Source of the DNA: Bacillus rubiinfantis
GTDB taxonomy: Bacteria > Bacillota > Bacilli > Bacillales > Cytobacillaceae
Length of the DNA: 64,000 bases
Assembly (NCBI GenBank): GCA_000752035.1
Contig: CCFE01000024.1
Location: 310,001 to 374,000 of the forward strand
Direction of reading: 5' to 3'
Below the pieces are notes generated by a model, which worked only from the letters and a program-made list of their open reading frames with translations, did no database searches and was not told where the DNA came from. Positions within the stretch are counted from its first letter, which is position 1, and the number at the start of each line of letters is the position of its first letter. Of this stretch, positions 16,302 to 24,904 are shown piece after piece. Both the position numbers and the translations under genes were made by a program.

Positions 16302-17417
16302 TTACTTCGACTCCTTTTCTTGATAAATTTCAAATTGCTCTTTCAAGTTATAAGGCATTTCTTCAAACATAATTGAAATTAAATCGGTAACTTTTTGTTT
16401 AGGAGCAGCGTCAGCTTTTTTAATTGCCTCTTTAATCTCCTCTTTAGCCTGTTCAATTACCGCATTTTCTTTTTCCTCATTCCAGAGCCCTTTCTTTTCA
16501 AGGAATTTCCGGAAGCGAACAAGCGGATCTTTCTTTTCCCACTCATTATCGAGATCTGCTGTACGATAACGTGTTGGATCATCACCAGACATTGTGTGTG
16601 GCCCGTATCGGTAAGTAAGTGTTTCAATTAAAGTTGGTCCTTCACCATTGAGTGCCCGTTCCCGTGCTTCACTTGTTGCTGCATAAACAGCTAATGGATC
16701 CATACCGTCAACCTGTATCCCAGGAATTCCAGCAGCAATTGCTTTTTGCGCTAGAGTTTTTGTGGCAGATTGTTTAGTAACAGGAGTAGAAATCGCAAAT
16801 CGGTTATTTTGGACGATAAAGATTGCTGGAGCTTTAAACGCCCCTGCAAAGTTAATACCTTCATAGAAGTCGCCTTGCGATGTACCGCCATCACCTGTAT
16901 AAGTGACTGCAACAGCTTTTGTACCGTTCTTTTTCATTCCTAATGCTACACCAGCCGCCTGTACATATTGCGCACCAATAATAATTTGTGGCGAAAGTAC
17001 ATTAACACCTTCAGGAATTTGGTTTCCTTGAAAATGACCACGAGAGAATAAAAATGCTTGATAGAGTGGGAGCCCATGCCAAATTAACTGCGGCACATCA
17101 CGATAGCCAGGTAAAATAAAGTCTTCTTTTTCAAGCGCAAACTGAGAAGCTAGTTGAGAAGCTTCCTGACCAGCAGTAGGAGCATAGAAACCCAATCTCC
17201 CTTGACGGTTGAGCGAAATCGATCTTTGATCGAGGATCCGTGTGTAAACCATGCGGCGCATTAATTCTTGAAGCTGTTCATCTGTCAACTCAGGCATTGC
17301 TGCTTCATTAACCACTTCACCATCTTCATTAAGAATTTGCAGAGTTTGAAATTGTTCTTCTACCGCTTCTAATGTTTTCTTTACATCAAACGAGGCATTT
17401 TGTGTTTTTGAAGCCAT
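16302..17417 (-). CDS. pdhA: Pyruvate dehydrogenase E1 alpha subunit
   Basis: 371 aa, matching the length of B. subtilis PdhA. The thiamine-diphosphate motif GDGGTSQGDFYEGINFA...NN is intact, as is the RYGPHTMSGDDPTRYR loop that binds cofactor and substrate. Start ATG at 17417 gives MASKTQNASF, aligned with the B. subtilis N-terminus; GTG at 17426 is closer to the AAAGGA sequence and could be used instead. First gene of the operon, with a leader of about 235 nt. Confidence 0.95.
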   Translation of the reverse strand: MASKTQNASFDVKKTLEAVEEQFQTLQILNEDGEVVNEAAMPELTDEQLQELMRRMVYTRILDQRSISLNRQGRLGFYAPTAGQEASQLASQFALEKEDFILPGYRDVPQLIWHGLPLYQAFLFSRGHFQGNQIPEGVNVLSPQIIIGAQYVQAAGVALGMKKNGTKAVAVTYTGDGGTSQGDFYEGINFAGAFKAPAIFIVQNNRFAISTPVTKQSATKTLAQKAIAAGIPGIQVDGMDPLAVYAATSEARERALNGEGPTLIETLTYRYGPHTMSGDDPTRYRTADLDNEWEKKDPLVRFRKFLEKKGLWNEEKENAVIEQAKEEIKEAIKKADAAPKQKVTDLISIMFEEMPYNLKEQFEIYQEKESK

Positions 17418-17659
17418 CTTGTTCACATCTTCCTTTCTATAGAAACTAAAAAATAAATTCTGCACTGTTAAACCCCAAAATACGTTGTTTATGTATTGGG
17501 TCATTGTATAAATTGGCTTTTCAGTGATTAAGAATTAACTAGTAGTTATCTTTTCACATAAAGGTACAGTTAAAACCCAGAAATCACTTTACCAGTGTAA
17601 ATTATACTGTATCAATTTTTATCGCGATTAAATTAATACAATTATTGAACTCATAAATG

Positions 17660-17688
17660 AGTGTACAACAATCATTTCCCCTCGTCAA
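17660..17688 (-). promoter_or_regulatory. SigA-type promoter of the pdh operon
   Basis: Minus strand -35 TTGACG (17683-17688), 17-nt spacer, -10 TACACT (17660-17665). Confidence 0.7.
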
Positions 17689-17814
17689 ATACTTAGCATA
17701 ACAATTTTTCATCATTTTCAACTTAATTACTCAAAAAAATATTTTGTTCCTCTGTATCATTAAATAAATCAAAACTGTTATATAAAATTTAAGCGTTTTC
17801 CATCGTGTTATACT

Positions 17815-17845
17815 ATAGAAAAAATCGACAAAGGTTTGCCGATTT
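17815..17845 (-). terminator. Terminator after ykyA
   Basis: AATCGGCAAA/TTTGTCGATT stem (one G-U) followed by T6 on the minus strand, 19 bp after the ykyA stop. Confidence 0.75.
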
Positions 17846-17863
17846 CTTAGGGGAGTCATATAT

Positions 17864-18523
17864 CTATTTGTCGGTTATTCCAGCTTTTTTATAAAAGGTT
17901 GATTTTTTAATATTAAATTGCTCAGTCAGTTGATTAAACGTTAAATTTGTTGCTTTAATGTTTTTATAATTACTATTAATTACTTTAACTTGTTGCTCAA
18001 GTTCATTTAACTGTACATCTTTATTTTTAAACATTTGATACAACTTTTTGTCATGCTCTAACGCATCTTTGTATTCCTTGTACAAAACATCATGAACCTG
18101 ATATCTTTCTTGCATAATATCATCCAGCTCTTTTATAATTTTGCTTAACTTGGTATCCTCTAATTGAGTCTTAAGAGTAGCTATTTTTTTAAATTCCTTT
18201 TTCGATTGTTTTATGCTTTTAGTTTCTGCTTCCATTAATTCTTCTCTTTTGGCAACAGAGTTAAGTGCTTCATCCGCAAGTTTAACAATCTGGTCTTGTT
18301 CCTTCATCCCTAAATGAATAACTTGCTGATAAATGTCTGCTTCTTTTTTCTCCAATTTAATAAGCGGTTCCTGTTGATTATTAAACCCCTCTTCCAGTGA
18401 AACCGTATGCTCTAATACATCCGCAATTTCTTCCACTGTGTTTTTTTGGGGTGTACATCCTGGTAATATGACAAAAATAAATAAAATTATTATAATAAAA
18501 TGGCATTTTCTTGTTGATAGCAA
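17864..18523 (-). CDS. ykyA: YkyA-like cell-envelope lipoprotein
   Basis: 219 aa. Signal peptide with lipobox ILPGC (Cys23), then an almost wholly helical, Lys/Glu-rich coiled-coil body (about residues 40-200). This is the YkyA family of putative cell-wall-binding lipoproteins, found next to pdhA in B. subtilis. Role unknown. Start TTG at 18523, 8 nt after GGAGG. Confidence 0.83.
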   Translation of the reverse strand: MLSTRKCHFIIIILFIFVILPGCTPQKNTVEEIADVLEHTVSLEEGFNNQQEPLIKLEKKEADIYQQVIHLGMKEQDQIVKLADEALNSVAKREELMEAETKSIKQSKKEFKKIATLKTQLEDTKLSKIIKELDDIMQERYQVHDVLYKEYKDALEHDKKLYQMFKNKDVQLNELEQQVKVINSNYKNIKATNLTFNQLTEQFNIKKSTFYKKAGITDK

Positions 18524-18673
18524 TAATTAAACCTCCTAACCACTTATACTATATCGATATGTGAATCATTTTACAATTAAAAAGAAAAACAATTTCACTA
18601 TTGCTGTTATTAACTTTTTTACATTTGTCTGCTAGACTGTTTATATTATTATTGAAACGCGGGAGTGATCGTT

Positions 18674-19228
18674 ATGCTAACGATGGATGATATTATTCGG
18701 GATGGCCATCCCACTCTTCGAAAAATTGCCGAAGAGGTACCTATGCCTCCATCTGATGAAGATAAACAAATATTAGCCAGTTTATTGGAGTACGTTGTTA
18801 ACAGCCAAAATAATGAAACAGCTGAAAAATACGGCTTACGTCCTGGAATTGGATTGGCTGCACCACAAATCAATGTTGCGAAACGAATGATAGCTGTTCA
18901 TGTCACTGATGATAAAGATAAGCTTTACAGCTACGCCTTATTTAACCCTAAGATTATTAGTCATTCTGTGGAAAAAGCCTATTTAAAAGCTGGTGAGGGC
19001 TGCTTATCAGTTGATGAATCATTTCCCGGCTTTGTGCCAAGATATGCTAGAGTTACGGTAAAAGGCTATGATATTGATGGCAAAGAAGTGAAGATACGAT
19101 TAAAAGGATTACCTTCGATTTGTTTTCAACATGAGATTGACCATCTAAATGGAATCATGTTTTATGATCATATTGATAAAGCTAATCCATTCAGGAATAT
19201 TGAAGGAGCAATTGAGATTGACAGATAA
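18674..19228 (+). CDS. defB: Peptide deformylase
   Basis: 184 aa, as B. subtilis DefB (YkrB). The three active-site motifs are intact: GLAAPQ (about 60-65), EGCLSV (about 108-113) and HEIDHLNG (about 153-160); the Cys and two His bind the catalytic metal. Removes the formyl group from new proteins. The insertion-rich loop layout and length are type 2 (Gram-positive). Start ATG at 18674, 8 nt after GGGAG, giving MLTMDDIIRDG; GTG at 18665 overlaps the SD. Confidence 0.95.
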   Translation: MLTMDDIIRDGHPTLRKIAEEVPMPPSDEDKQILASLLEYVVNSQNNETAEKYGLRPGIGLAAPQINVAKRMIAVHVTDDKDKLYSYALFNPKIISHSVEKAYLKAGEGCLSVDESFPGFVPRYARVTVKGYDIDGKEVKIRLKGLPSICFQHEIDHLNGIMFYDHIDKANPFRNIEGAIEIDR

Positions 19229-19233
19229 TAATG

Positions 19234-19257
19234 ACAACCCGGGAAACCGGGTTTTAA
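19234..19257 (+). terminator. Terminator after defB
   Basis: AACCCGG-GAAA-CCGGGTT: 7-bp stem closed by a GNRA tetraloop, followed by a short T run. Confidence 0.75.
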
Positions 19258-19496
19258 TATTATCTATATCAAAAGTAATACAAATTCTCTCCTCATCAAT
19301 CCTCGAAAAAATAATTCCATGAATATCCACGAAAAAATTCAACAAAATCACCATATACTAGTTATAAAACCTAGTACGTAAATAATCGCGCTCATTATTT
19401 CACAATTTGTGGAAGACAGATCCTAGCTTATGAGAAATTTAGCGGTAAAATTCTTGAATATTTTGTCATGACTGTCTTTACATTGGACAAGGATGG

Positions 19497-19502
19497 TATA
19501 AA
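19497..19502 (+). promoter_or_regulatory. Extended -10 promoter of the 23-aa peptide gene
   Basis: TGGTATAAA is an extended -10; there is no strong -35. Predicted start near 19509, giving a leader of about 18 nt. Confidence 0.5.
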
Positions 19503-19526
19503 ATAAAAGTAAGGAGATGATCCACT

Positions 19527-19598
19527 ATGTTAAAGAAGCTAAGAAAGAAGCTCTTAAAACAGTGGAAAGATTTGCTTAGAAAAAAATCAATTGCCTAA
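19527..19598 (+). CDS. 23-residue basic amphipathic peptide
   Basis: Begins MLKKLRKKLLKQWKDLLR; 10 of 23 residues are Lys or Arg with one Asp, and Leu/Trp/Ile spaced as for an amphipathic helix. The gene has every sign of expression: extended -10 promoter, AAGGAG 10 nt before the ATG, and a strong terminator 5 bp after the stop. No homologue recognised. It could be a membrane-active peptide, a small regulator of the Fbp type, or a ribosome/RNA-binding peptide; none of these is shown. Confidence 0.65.
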   Translation: MLKKLRKKLLKQWKDLLRKKSIA

Positions 19599-19603
19599 CA
19601 TTA

Positions 19604-19640
19604 GAGCCCTTCAAAGTTGCGAAGGGCTCCTTCATTATTG
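19604..19640 (+). terminator. Terminator after the 23-aa peptide gene
   Basis: Perfect 9-bp stem GAGCCCTTC (19604-19612) / GAAGGGCTC (19621-19629), then a T-rich run. Confidence 0.8.
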
Positions 19641-19765
19641 TAATGTTATACAGTACCCTCTTACATATTTTCTTGTTCACCATGTAAAATTAGAAAATAA
19701 ATGAAAAAGCTGATAATGTTTTATATAATAGAAAAAGTTATGAATAATTAAGGAGCGAAATTGTC

Positions 19766-19975
19766 ATGATTTTTAAAGTATATTACCAAGATTCTGTTAC
19801 TGAAGTACCTGTAAGAGAAAAAACAAGAACATTATATATTAAAGCTGAGTCTGTCCGTGATGCTTATTCAAAGCTTTCTGATCGTGGTATTAATATTGAA
19901 TATATTCAGGAGATAAACGGAGCGTATTTAGAGTATGAACAACAAAATGAAGACTATAAAGTATTGGAGATTTGA
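19766..19975 (+). CDS. rpoY: RNA polymerase epsilon subunit
   Basis: 69 aa, DUF1447 family, B. subtilis YkzG. MIFKVYYQDS and RTLYIKAESVRDAYSKLSDR are characteristic. Epsilon is a small Firmicutes-specific subunit bound to the outside of RNA polymerase. AAGGAG lies 10 nt before the ATG. The rnjA start follows 6 bp after the stop, so the pair is an operon, as in B. subtilis. Confidence 0.94.
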   Translation: MIFKVYYQDSVTEVPVREKTRTLYIKAESVRDAYSKLSDRGINIEYIQEINGAYLEYEQQNEDYKVLEI

Positions 19976-19981
19976 TAATTT

Positions 19982-21649
19982 ATGAAATTTGTAAAAAATG
20001 ATCAAACAGCCGTTTTTGCCCTTGGAGGCCTAGGAGAAATCGGCAAAAACACGTATGGCGTACAGTTCCAGGATGAAATTATCTTAATCGATGCCGGTAT
20101 TAAGTTCCCGGAAGATGAACTATTGGGGATTGATTATGTGATTCCTGACTATACGTACTTAGTAAAAAATGAAGATAAAATAAAGGGACTATTTGTTACT
20201 CACGGACACGAGGATCATATTGGCGGGATACCATATTTATTACGCGAAGTAAATGTTCCTATTTATGGCGGTAAATTAGCACTTGGGCTAATAAAAAATA
20301 AATTAGAAGAACACGGTCTATTACGAAATGCTAAACTTATTGAAATAAAAGAAGACGATGTCATAAAATTCCGAAAAACTTCTGTAACCTTCTTCCGTAC
20401 AACACATAGTATACCTGATTCTTTTGGGATTGTTGTCAAAACACCACCGGGCCAAATTGTTCATACCGGTGACTTCAAGTTTGACTTTACCCCTGTGGGT
20501 GAACCAGCAAACTTAACAAAAATGGCAGAAATAGGCCGTGATGGCGTCCTTTGTTTACTTTCAGATAGTACAAATAGTGAAATCCCTGAATTCACCATGT
20601 CAGAACGACGAGTAGGAGAAAGTATTCAAGATATCTTTCGAAAAGTTAGCGGACGGATAATTTTCGCAACCTTTGCCTCGAATATTCACCGTCTGCAGCA
20701 AGTTACGGAAGCTGCTGTAGCAAACGGACGGAAGATTGCAGTCTTTGGTCGCAGTATGGAAGCTGCTATCAACATTGGCCTTGATTTAGGGTACATTAGA
20801 GCGCCAAAGGATACATTTATTGATGCAGGACAAATCAATCGTCTTCCCGCAGAAAAAGTAACAATTCTCTGTACTGGAAGCCAAGGGGAACCAATGGCGG
20901 CACTATCACGCATTGCCAACGGAACTCATCGTCAGATTCAAATAATCCCAGGAGATACGGTTGTCTTTTCTTCCTCACCAATTCCAGGTAATACCATTAG
21001 TGTCAGTCGAACCATTAATATGTTATACCGAGCCGGTGCAGATGTCATCCATGGAAAGTTAAGTAATATCCATACATCAGGACATGGTGGACAGGAAGAA
21101 CAAAAACTTATGCTCCGTCTAATCAGACCGAAATTCTTTATGCCAATTCATGGTGAGTACCGGATGCAAAAAATGCATGCCAAACTAGCTGTTGATTGCG
21201 GTGTTGAGGAAGAGAATTGTTTTATTATGGACAACGGTGAAGTACTTGCATTATCAGATTCCACCGCACAGATTGCTGGAAAAATACCGTCTGGTTCCGT
21301 GTATATCGACGGAAGCGGTGTCGGTGATATCGGCAATATCGTTCTTAGAGACAGACGAATCCTGTCGGAAGAAGGACTGGTAGTAGTTGTCGTTAGCATT
21401 AACATGAAAGAATTCAAAATTGCCTCTGGCCCTGATATCATTTCTCGCGGTTTTGTTTATATGCGTGAATCAGGCGACCTAATCAACGATGCCCAATCAT
21501 TGATAACTAAGCATCTGAATAAAATCATGGAACGGAAGACAAGCCAATGGTCGGAAATTAAAAATGAAATTACCGACACTTTGGGACCATTCCTTTACGA
21601 AAAAACAAAACGCCGTCCGATGATTTTACCAATCATAATGGAAGTGTAA
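19982..21649 (+). CDS. rnjA: Ribonuclease J1
   Basis: 555 aa, the B. subtilis RNase J1 length. Metallo-beta-lactamase/beta-CASP fold: THGHEDHIGG (about 73-82) binds the two metals, followed by HTGDFKFD, the beta-CASP region (SDSTNSE, STFAS-type segments, CTGSQGEP) and NIHTSGHGGQEE. Acts as 5'-3' exonuclease and endonuclease in mRNA turnover. In B. subtilis it contacts GapA through SR1P, whose gene is 8.5 kb away here. Cotranscribed with rpoY. Confidence 0.97.
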   Translation: MKFVKNDQTAVFALGGLGEIGKNTYGVQFQDEIILIDAGIKFPEDELLGIDYVIPDYTYLVKNEDKIKGLFVTHGHEDHIGGIPYLLREVNVPIYGGKLALGLIKNKLEEHGLLRNAKLIEIKEDDVIKFRKTSVTFFRTTHSIPDSFGIVVKTPPGQIVHTGDFKFDFTPVGEPANLTKMAEIGRDGVLCLLSDSTNSEIPEFTMSERRVGESIQDIFRKVSGRIIFATFASNIHRLQQVTEAAVANGRKIAVFGRSMEAAINIGLDLGYIRAPKDTFIDAGQINRLPAEKVTILCTGSQGEPMAALSRIANGTHRQIQIIPGDTVVFSSSPIPGNTISVSRTINMLYRAGADVIHGKLSNIHTSGHGGQEEQKLMLRLIRPKFFMPIHGEYRMQKMHAKLAVDCGVEEENCFIMDNGEVLALSDSTAQIAGKIPSGSVYIDGSGVGDIGNIVLRDRRILSEEGLVVVVVSINMKEFKIASGPDIISRGFVYMRESGDLINDAQSLITKHLNKIMERKTSQWSEIKNEITDTLGPFLYEKTKRRPMILPIIMEV

Positions 21650-21650
21650 A

Positions 21651-21678
21651 AAAAGAGAAGCGATTTGCTTCTCTTTTT
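21651..21678. terminator. Bidirectional terminator between rnjA and ktrC
   Basis: 11-bp stem AAAAGAGAAGC (21651-21661) / GCTTCTCTTTT (21667-21677). Confidence 0.85.
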
Positions 21679-21682
21679 CATG

Positions 21683-22342
21683 TTATTCCATTACCTTTTT
21701 CTCAAAGCGATCAATATCGTCATCTGTTCCAATGACGATTAATACGTCATCTAATTGAATCATTTCCGATGCCAGTGGGGAAACGATTATGTCTTCGCCT
21801 CTTTTTATCGCAACAATGTTCAAGCCATATTTTTTGCGAATATCCATATCCATGATTGTATGACCGCCGAGTTTTCGGTTGGCGACAATTTCAACGATAC
21901 TATGCTCGTCTGAAAGCTCCAAATAATCAACAACATTACTTGATGTCATGTTGTGGGCAATCCTTTTTCCCATATCTCTCTCTGGGTGTACTACGAAGTC
22001 CGCACCAATTTTCCGCAATACCTTTTCATGATAATCATTTTGCGCCTTTGCCGTTACACAAGCCACCCCTAATTCTTTTAAGATTAACGTTGTCAGGATA
22101 CTTGATTGAATATCGTCCCCGATTGCAACAATAACATGGTCAAAATTACGGATGCCTAAACTCTTCAATACAGCTTCATCTGTTGTATCTCCCACAACAG
22201 CATGAGAAGCAATCATAGAAAATTCGTTGACACGTTCTTCATTTACATCAATGGCTAAGACCTCCATACCCTCATCTGTTAAGGTACGGCATATACTTCC
22301 TCCAAAACGTCCAAGCCCAATCACTGCAAAACTTTTTTTCAC
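21683..22342 (-). CDS. ktrC: KtrC gating subunit of the potassium channel KtrCD
   Basis: 219 aa. Rossmann RCK-N domain (FAVIGLGRFGGSICRTL, then acidic AID strand end), and an RCK-C domain (about 135-219, IVEIVANRKLGG...IIVSPLASEMI). In Bacillus KtrC forms the cytosolic octameric ring that gates KtrD with ATP/ADP and c-di-AMP control. Start GTG at 22342 has the better SD spacing; the ATG directly before it (22345) is possible. No ktrD nearby. Position after rnjA matches B. subtilis ykqB. Confidence 0.9.
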   Translation of the reverse strand: MKKSFAVIGLGRFGGSICRTLTDEGMEVLAIDVNEERVNEFSMIASHAVVGDTTDEAVLKSLGIRNFDHVIVAIGDDIQSSILTTLILKELGVACVTAKAQNDYHEKVLRKIGADFVVHPERDMGKRIAHNMTSSNVVDYLELSDEHSIVEIVANRKLGGHTIMDMDIRKKYGLNIVAIKRGEDIIVSPLASEMIQLDDVLIVIGTDDDIDRFEKKVME

Positions 22343-22405
22343 CATTTTCCCCACCATTCACTGTCTCATTTAGTTTTATTGACATACACGTCTTGTAATT
22401 GCTTG

Positions 22406-22861
22406 TTAGTTAGTATTTTCAATTTCCTGCAGAAGACGGTTTAAGCGTTTTTCTAACATTTGTACGCCGCTACCACCTGCTTGATAGTGACGTAGTTTTC
22501 CGTCTTTGTCAAACAAATAATATGCGGGTACATATTTGTTATCAAATGCTTCTGTTAGTTTACGGTCATGGTCAACGAGGATTGGCTGTTCAATATTATG
22601 TTCTTTAGCAATACGCTTAATTTCCTCAATGTTTAAATCTTTATCTGATCTAGGCATATGGACAGCAATAATATTAATTTTATCTTGATATTGCTCGCGA
22701 AGATGATTAATTTGTGGCATTGCCTTTTTGCATAAATGGCAGCTAATCGACCAAAAATGTATCAGAGTTGGCTTCCAGCCCACTAATTCCTCTCGCGACA
22801 CTTGCCCATTTATCCATTGAGTTGTCCCCGTAAGTTCCGGCATCGGCTCGCGCAATTTCAT
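22406..22861 (-). CDS. ykuV: Thiol-disulfide oxidoreductase YkuV
   Basis: 151 aa thioredoxin-fold protein with active site CHLC (Cys41 and Cys44) in LIHFWSISCHLCKKAM, cis-Pro segment YVPAYYLF, and no signal peptide, so cytosolic. B. subtilis YkuV reduces disulfides much as thioredoxin does. Start ATG at 22861 after GGAGGGG gives MKLREPMPELTG, as in B. subtilis. It follows dapL by 23 bp and is probably cotranscribed. Confidence 0.92.
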   Translation of the reverse strand: MKLREPMPELTGTTQWINGQVSREELVGWKPTLIHFWSISCHLCKKAMPQINHLREQYQDKINIIAVHMPRSDKDLNIEEIKRIAKEHNIEQPILVDHDRKLTEAFDNKYVPAYYLFDKDGKLRHYQAGGSGVQMLEKRLNRLLQEIENTN

Positions 22862-22884
22862 TAGGATCCCCTCCATTTACTCAA

Positions 22885-24012
22885 CTAAAGACCGTTATTT
22901 CCTTTAAAGGTAAAGTATTCTGTTAAAAGTTGTATAGCAACTGCGATAGCTTCTTCATTTGGATCTAATTTGGAATGATGCAGACCATATGGGGTATCAA
23001 CTCCCAGCCAAAACATAAAGCCTGGGATTTCCTTCAACATATAACCAAAATCCTCACCTGTCAAGGCTTCTTTACATTCTATCAGGGTGATATTATTCAT
23101 ATTGTTAACAAACTGCATAAACTCCTTTGTTAACCCTTCATGATTATATACTTGATGATACATAGCTCCGTAATCGATTGAAATCTCACATTCAAATCCA
23201 GTCGCAATACCATTAATTATTGCCTCTATCCGTTTTTTCACTCTTACCATTGATTCCGGCGATAAAGTCCGAATAGTACCTTCAAGTCTCGCTTTTTCAG
23301 CAATAATATTTTGAACTGTTCCGCCAATGATTTTCCCAATCGTTATTACCGCACTATCTAGCGGATTAACATTGCGAGAAATAACCGTCTGTAATTGATT
23401 AACAAGATTGCAAGCAGCAATGACCATATCATTCGTCTGATGCGGGAAGGCAGCATGTCCTCCCTTTCCTTTTAAGTCGATGAATAGTTCAGATGTGTTT
23501 GCAAATAACAATCCCTCTTTAATAGCAACTGTTCCTACGGGATATTCAGGAGCAATATGCAGTGCAAAGATCATATCTGGGCGCCATTCTAGCATTTCCT
23601 TCGATTGAAGCATTGGCTCGGCACCGCCCGGCCCCTCCTCGGCAGGTTGAAAGATAAAGACAAGATTATCAGCAATGGGATGGTGAACAAAATAGGTAAG
23701 CACACCTAAAGCAATACTCATATGAAAATCATGACCACAGGCATGCATCATTGCCTGATGTTGTGATGAAAATGGTAGGTTCGTTTCTTCAGTAATTGGC
23801 AGTCCGTCAATATCTGTGCGATAGCCAATTGTTTGCTGGGGATTTAAACCAGGTATCTTTACAAGTAAGCCTGTTTTCCAGGTTTTCAGTAACAAGCGGT
23901 CTAGCGGTAAAGTAGTAAGATAATTTAACAGGTAAGCCTGCGTTTTATATTCCTGAAACCCCAACTCAGGTATCTGATGAAGTTCACGGCGAATTTTGAT
24001 AAATTGATTCAT
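22885..24012 (-). CDS. dapL: N-acetyldiaminopimelate deacetylase
   Basis: 375 aa M20 amidohydrolase (B. subtilis YkuR). Metal-site motifs: YRTDIDGLPITE, MHACGHDFHMS, FQPAEEGPGGA, and the late HHSKLDPNEEA. Deacetylates N-acetyl-LL-diaminopimelate in the acetyl branch of lysine and cell-wall diaminopimelate synthesis. Start ATG at 24012, 9 nt after AAAGGAG; an in-frame extension to 24159 would overlap dapH and lacks an SD. A terminator-like hairpin separates it from dapH. Confidence 0.92.
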   Translation of the reverse strand: MNQFIKIRRELHQIPELGFQEYKTQAYLLNYLTTLPLDRLLLKTWKTGLLVKIPGLNPQQTIGYRTDIDGLPITEETNLPFSSQHQAMMHACGHDFHMSIALGVLTYFVHHPIADNLVFIFQPAEEGPGGAEPMLQSKEMLEWRPDMIFALHIAPEYPVGTVAIKEGLLFANTSELFIDLKGKGGHAAFPHQTNDMVIAACNLVNQLQTVISRNVNPLDSAVITIGKIIGGTVQNIIAEKARLEGTIRTLSPESMVRVKKRIEAIINGIATGFECEISIDYGAMYHQVYNHEGLTKEFMQFVNNMNNITLIECKEALTGEDFGYMLKEIPGFMFWLGVDTPYGLHHSKLDPNEEAIAVAIQLLTEYFTFKGNNGL

Positions 24013-24027
24013 AGATTCTTTCTCCTT

Positions 24028-24060
24028 TAAAAAGAAGCGTGGATAGGCTCCACGCTTTTT
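24028..24060 (-). terminator. Terminator or attenuator between dapH and dapL
   Basis: 8-bp stem AAGCGTGG (24035-24042) / CCACGCTT (24050-24057), followed on the minus strand by CTTTTT immediately before the dapL SD. Probably allows partial read-through. Confidence 0.7.
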
Positions 24061-24070
24061 AATCATCACG

Positions 24071-24772
24071 TTATAATTGTCGCAATTCCTGCATAATTTC
24101 AGTTTTTGACTTCGTCTTTTCGTCAATATCTTTAATCTTGCGTGCTGGCGTTCCGGCAACTACTGTGTTTGGAGCAACATCCTGTGTCACAACCGCACCA
24201 GCGGCTACCACCGCACCTTTTCCAACAGTAACACCCTCTAGCACAACTGCATTAGCGCCAATCAATACATCATCTTCAATGATAACCGGCTTTGCAGATG
24301 GAGGTTCAATCACACCAGCGAGAACTGTTCCAGCACCTATGTGACAATTTTTACCAACAGTAGCTCTTCCACCGAGGACAGCTCCCATGTCAATCATCGT
24401 ACCTTCACCAATAACGGCTCCAATGTTAATGACTGCGCCCATCATGATAACAGCATTATCACCAATTTCAACTTGATCACGAATGATTGCACCTGGCTCA
24501 ATTCGTGCATTAACAGCCTTGGAGTCCAATAAAGGAATTGCGGAATTACGGCGATCTTGTTCTACGATAAAGTCTTCAATATTTCCTTTATTTGCCTCTA
24601 GAACAGCTTCAATTTCTGACCACTCACCAAAAACAACACCTGTTGTTTCATTAATGAACGATTTTGCACTTGCGCCAAAGTCAATTCCCGCTAGTTTTCC
24701 TTTTAGATATACTTTAACCGGAGTAGACTTCTTGCTATTTTGAATAAAAGAAATAATTTCGTATGCATCCAT
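24071..24772 (-). CDS. dapH: Tetrahydrodipicolinate N-acetyltransferase
   Basis: 233 aa. N-terminal DapH domain (DAYEIISFIQNSKKSTPVKV) and a left-handed beta-helix of hexapeptide repeats (IEPGAIIRDQVEIGDNAVIM through IGANAVVLEGVTVGKGAVVAAGAV). Transfers acetyl from acetyl-CoA to tetrahydrodipicolinate, the step before the PatA aminotransferase also found in this window (33.9 kb). Start ATG at 24772, 10 nt after GGGGGG. Confidence 0.95.
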   Translation of the reverse strand: MDAYEIISFIQNSKKSTPVKVYLKGKLAGIDFGASAKSFINETTGVVFGEWSEIEAVLEANKGNIEDFIVEQDRRNSAIPLLDSKAVNARIEPGAIIRDQVEIGDNAVIMMGAVINIGAVIGEGTMIDMGAVLGGRATVGKNCHIGAGTVLAGVIEPPSAKPVIIEDDVLIGANAVVLEGVTVGKGAVVAAGAVVTQDVAPNTVVAGTPARKIKDIDEKTKSKTEIMQELRQL

Positions 24773-24904
24773 TATTGCAATACCCCCCAATTTAATTACA
24801 TGAAATATCGAACTTTTTAAAGATTCCTGTCGATATATTTCATCATTGTGACATTGATATTCATACTTTAACAAACAAAAGCGTTGAAAACAAGCAAAAT
24901 CATT

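Larger units (their letters stand above)
17418..17863. other. Gap between pdhA and ykyA: leader, promoter and ykyA terminator
   Basis: 446 bp without a supported gene. It contains the pdhA promoter (17660-17688), the long pdhA leader, a short inverted repeat TTTAC-4-GTAAA (about 17589-17602) and the ykyA terminator (17815-17845). Nothing else recognised. Confidence 0.6.

Noticed and set aside
17785..17805. Possible cre (AAGCGTTTTCCAT) next to the ykyA terminator
   Set aside because: An extra base breaks the spacing of the consensus, and it is downstream of ykyA rather than near a promoter.
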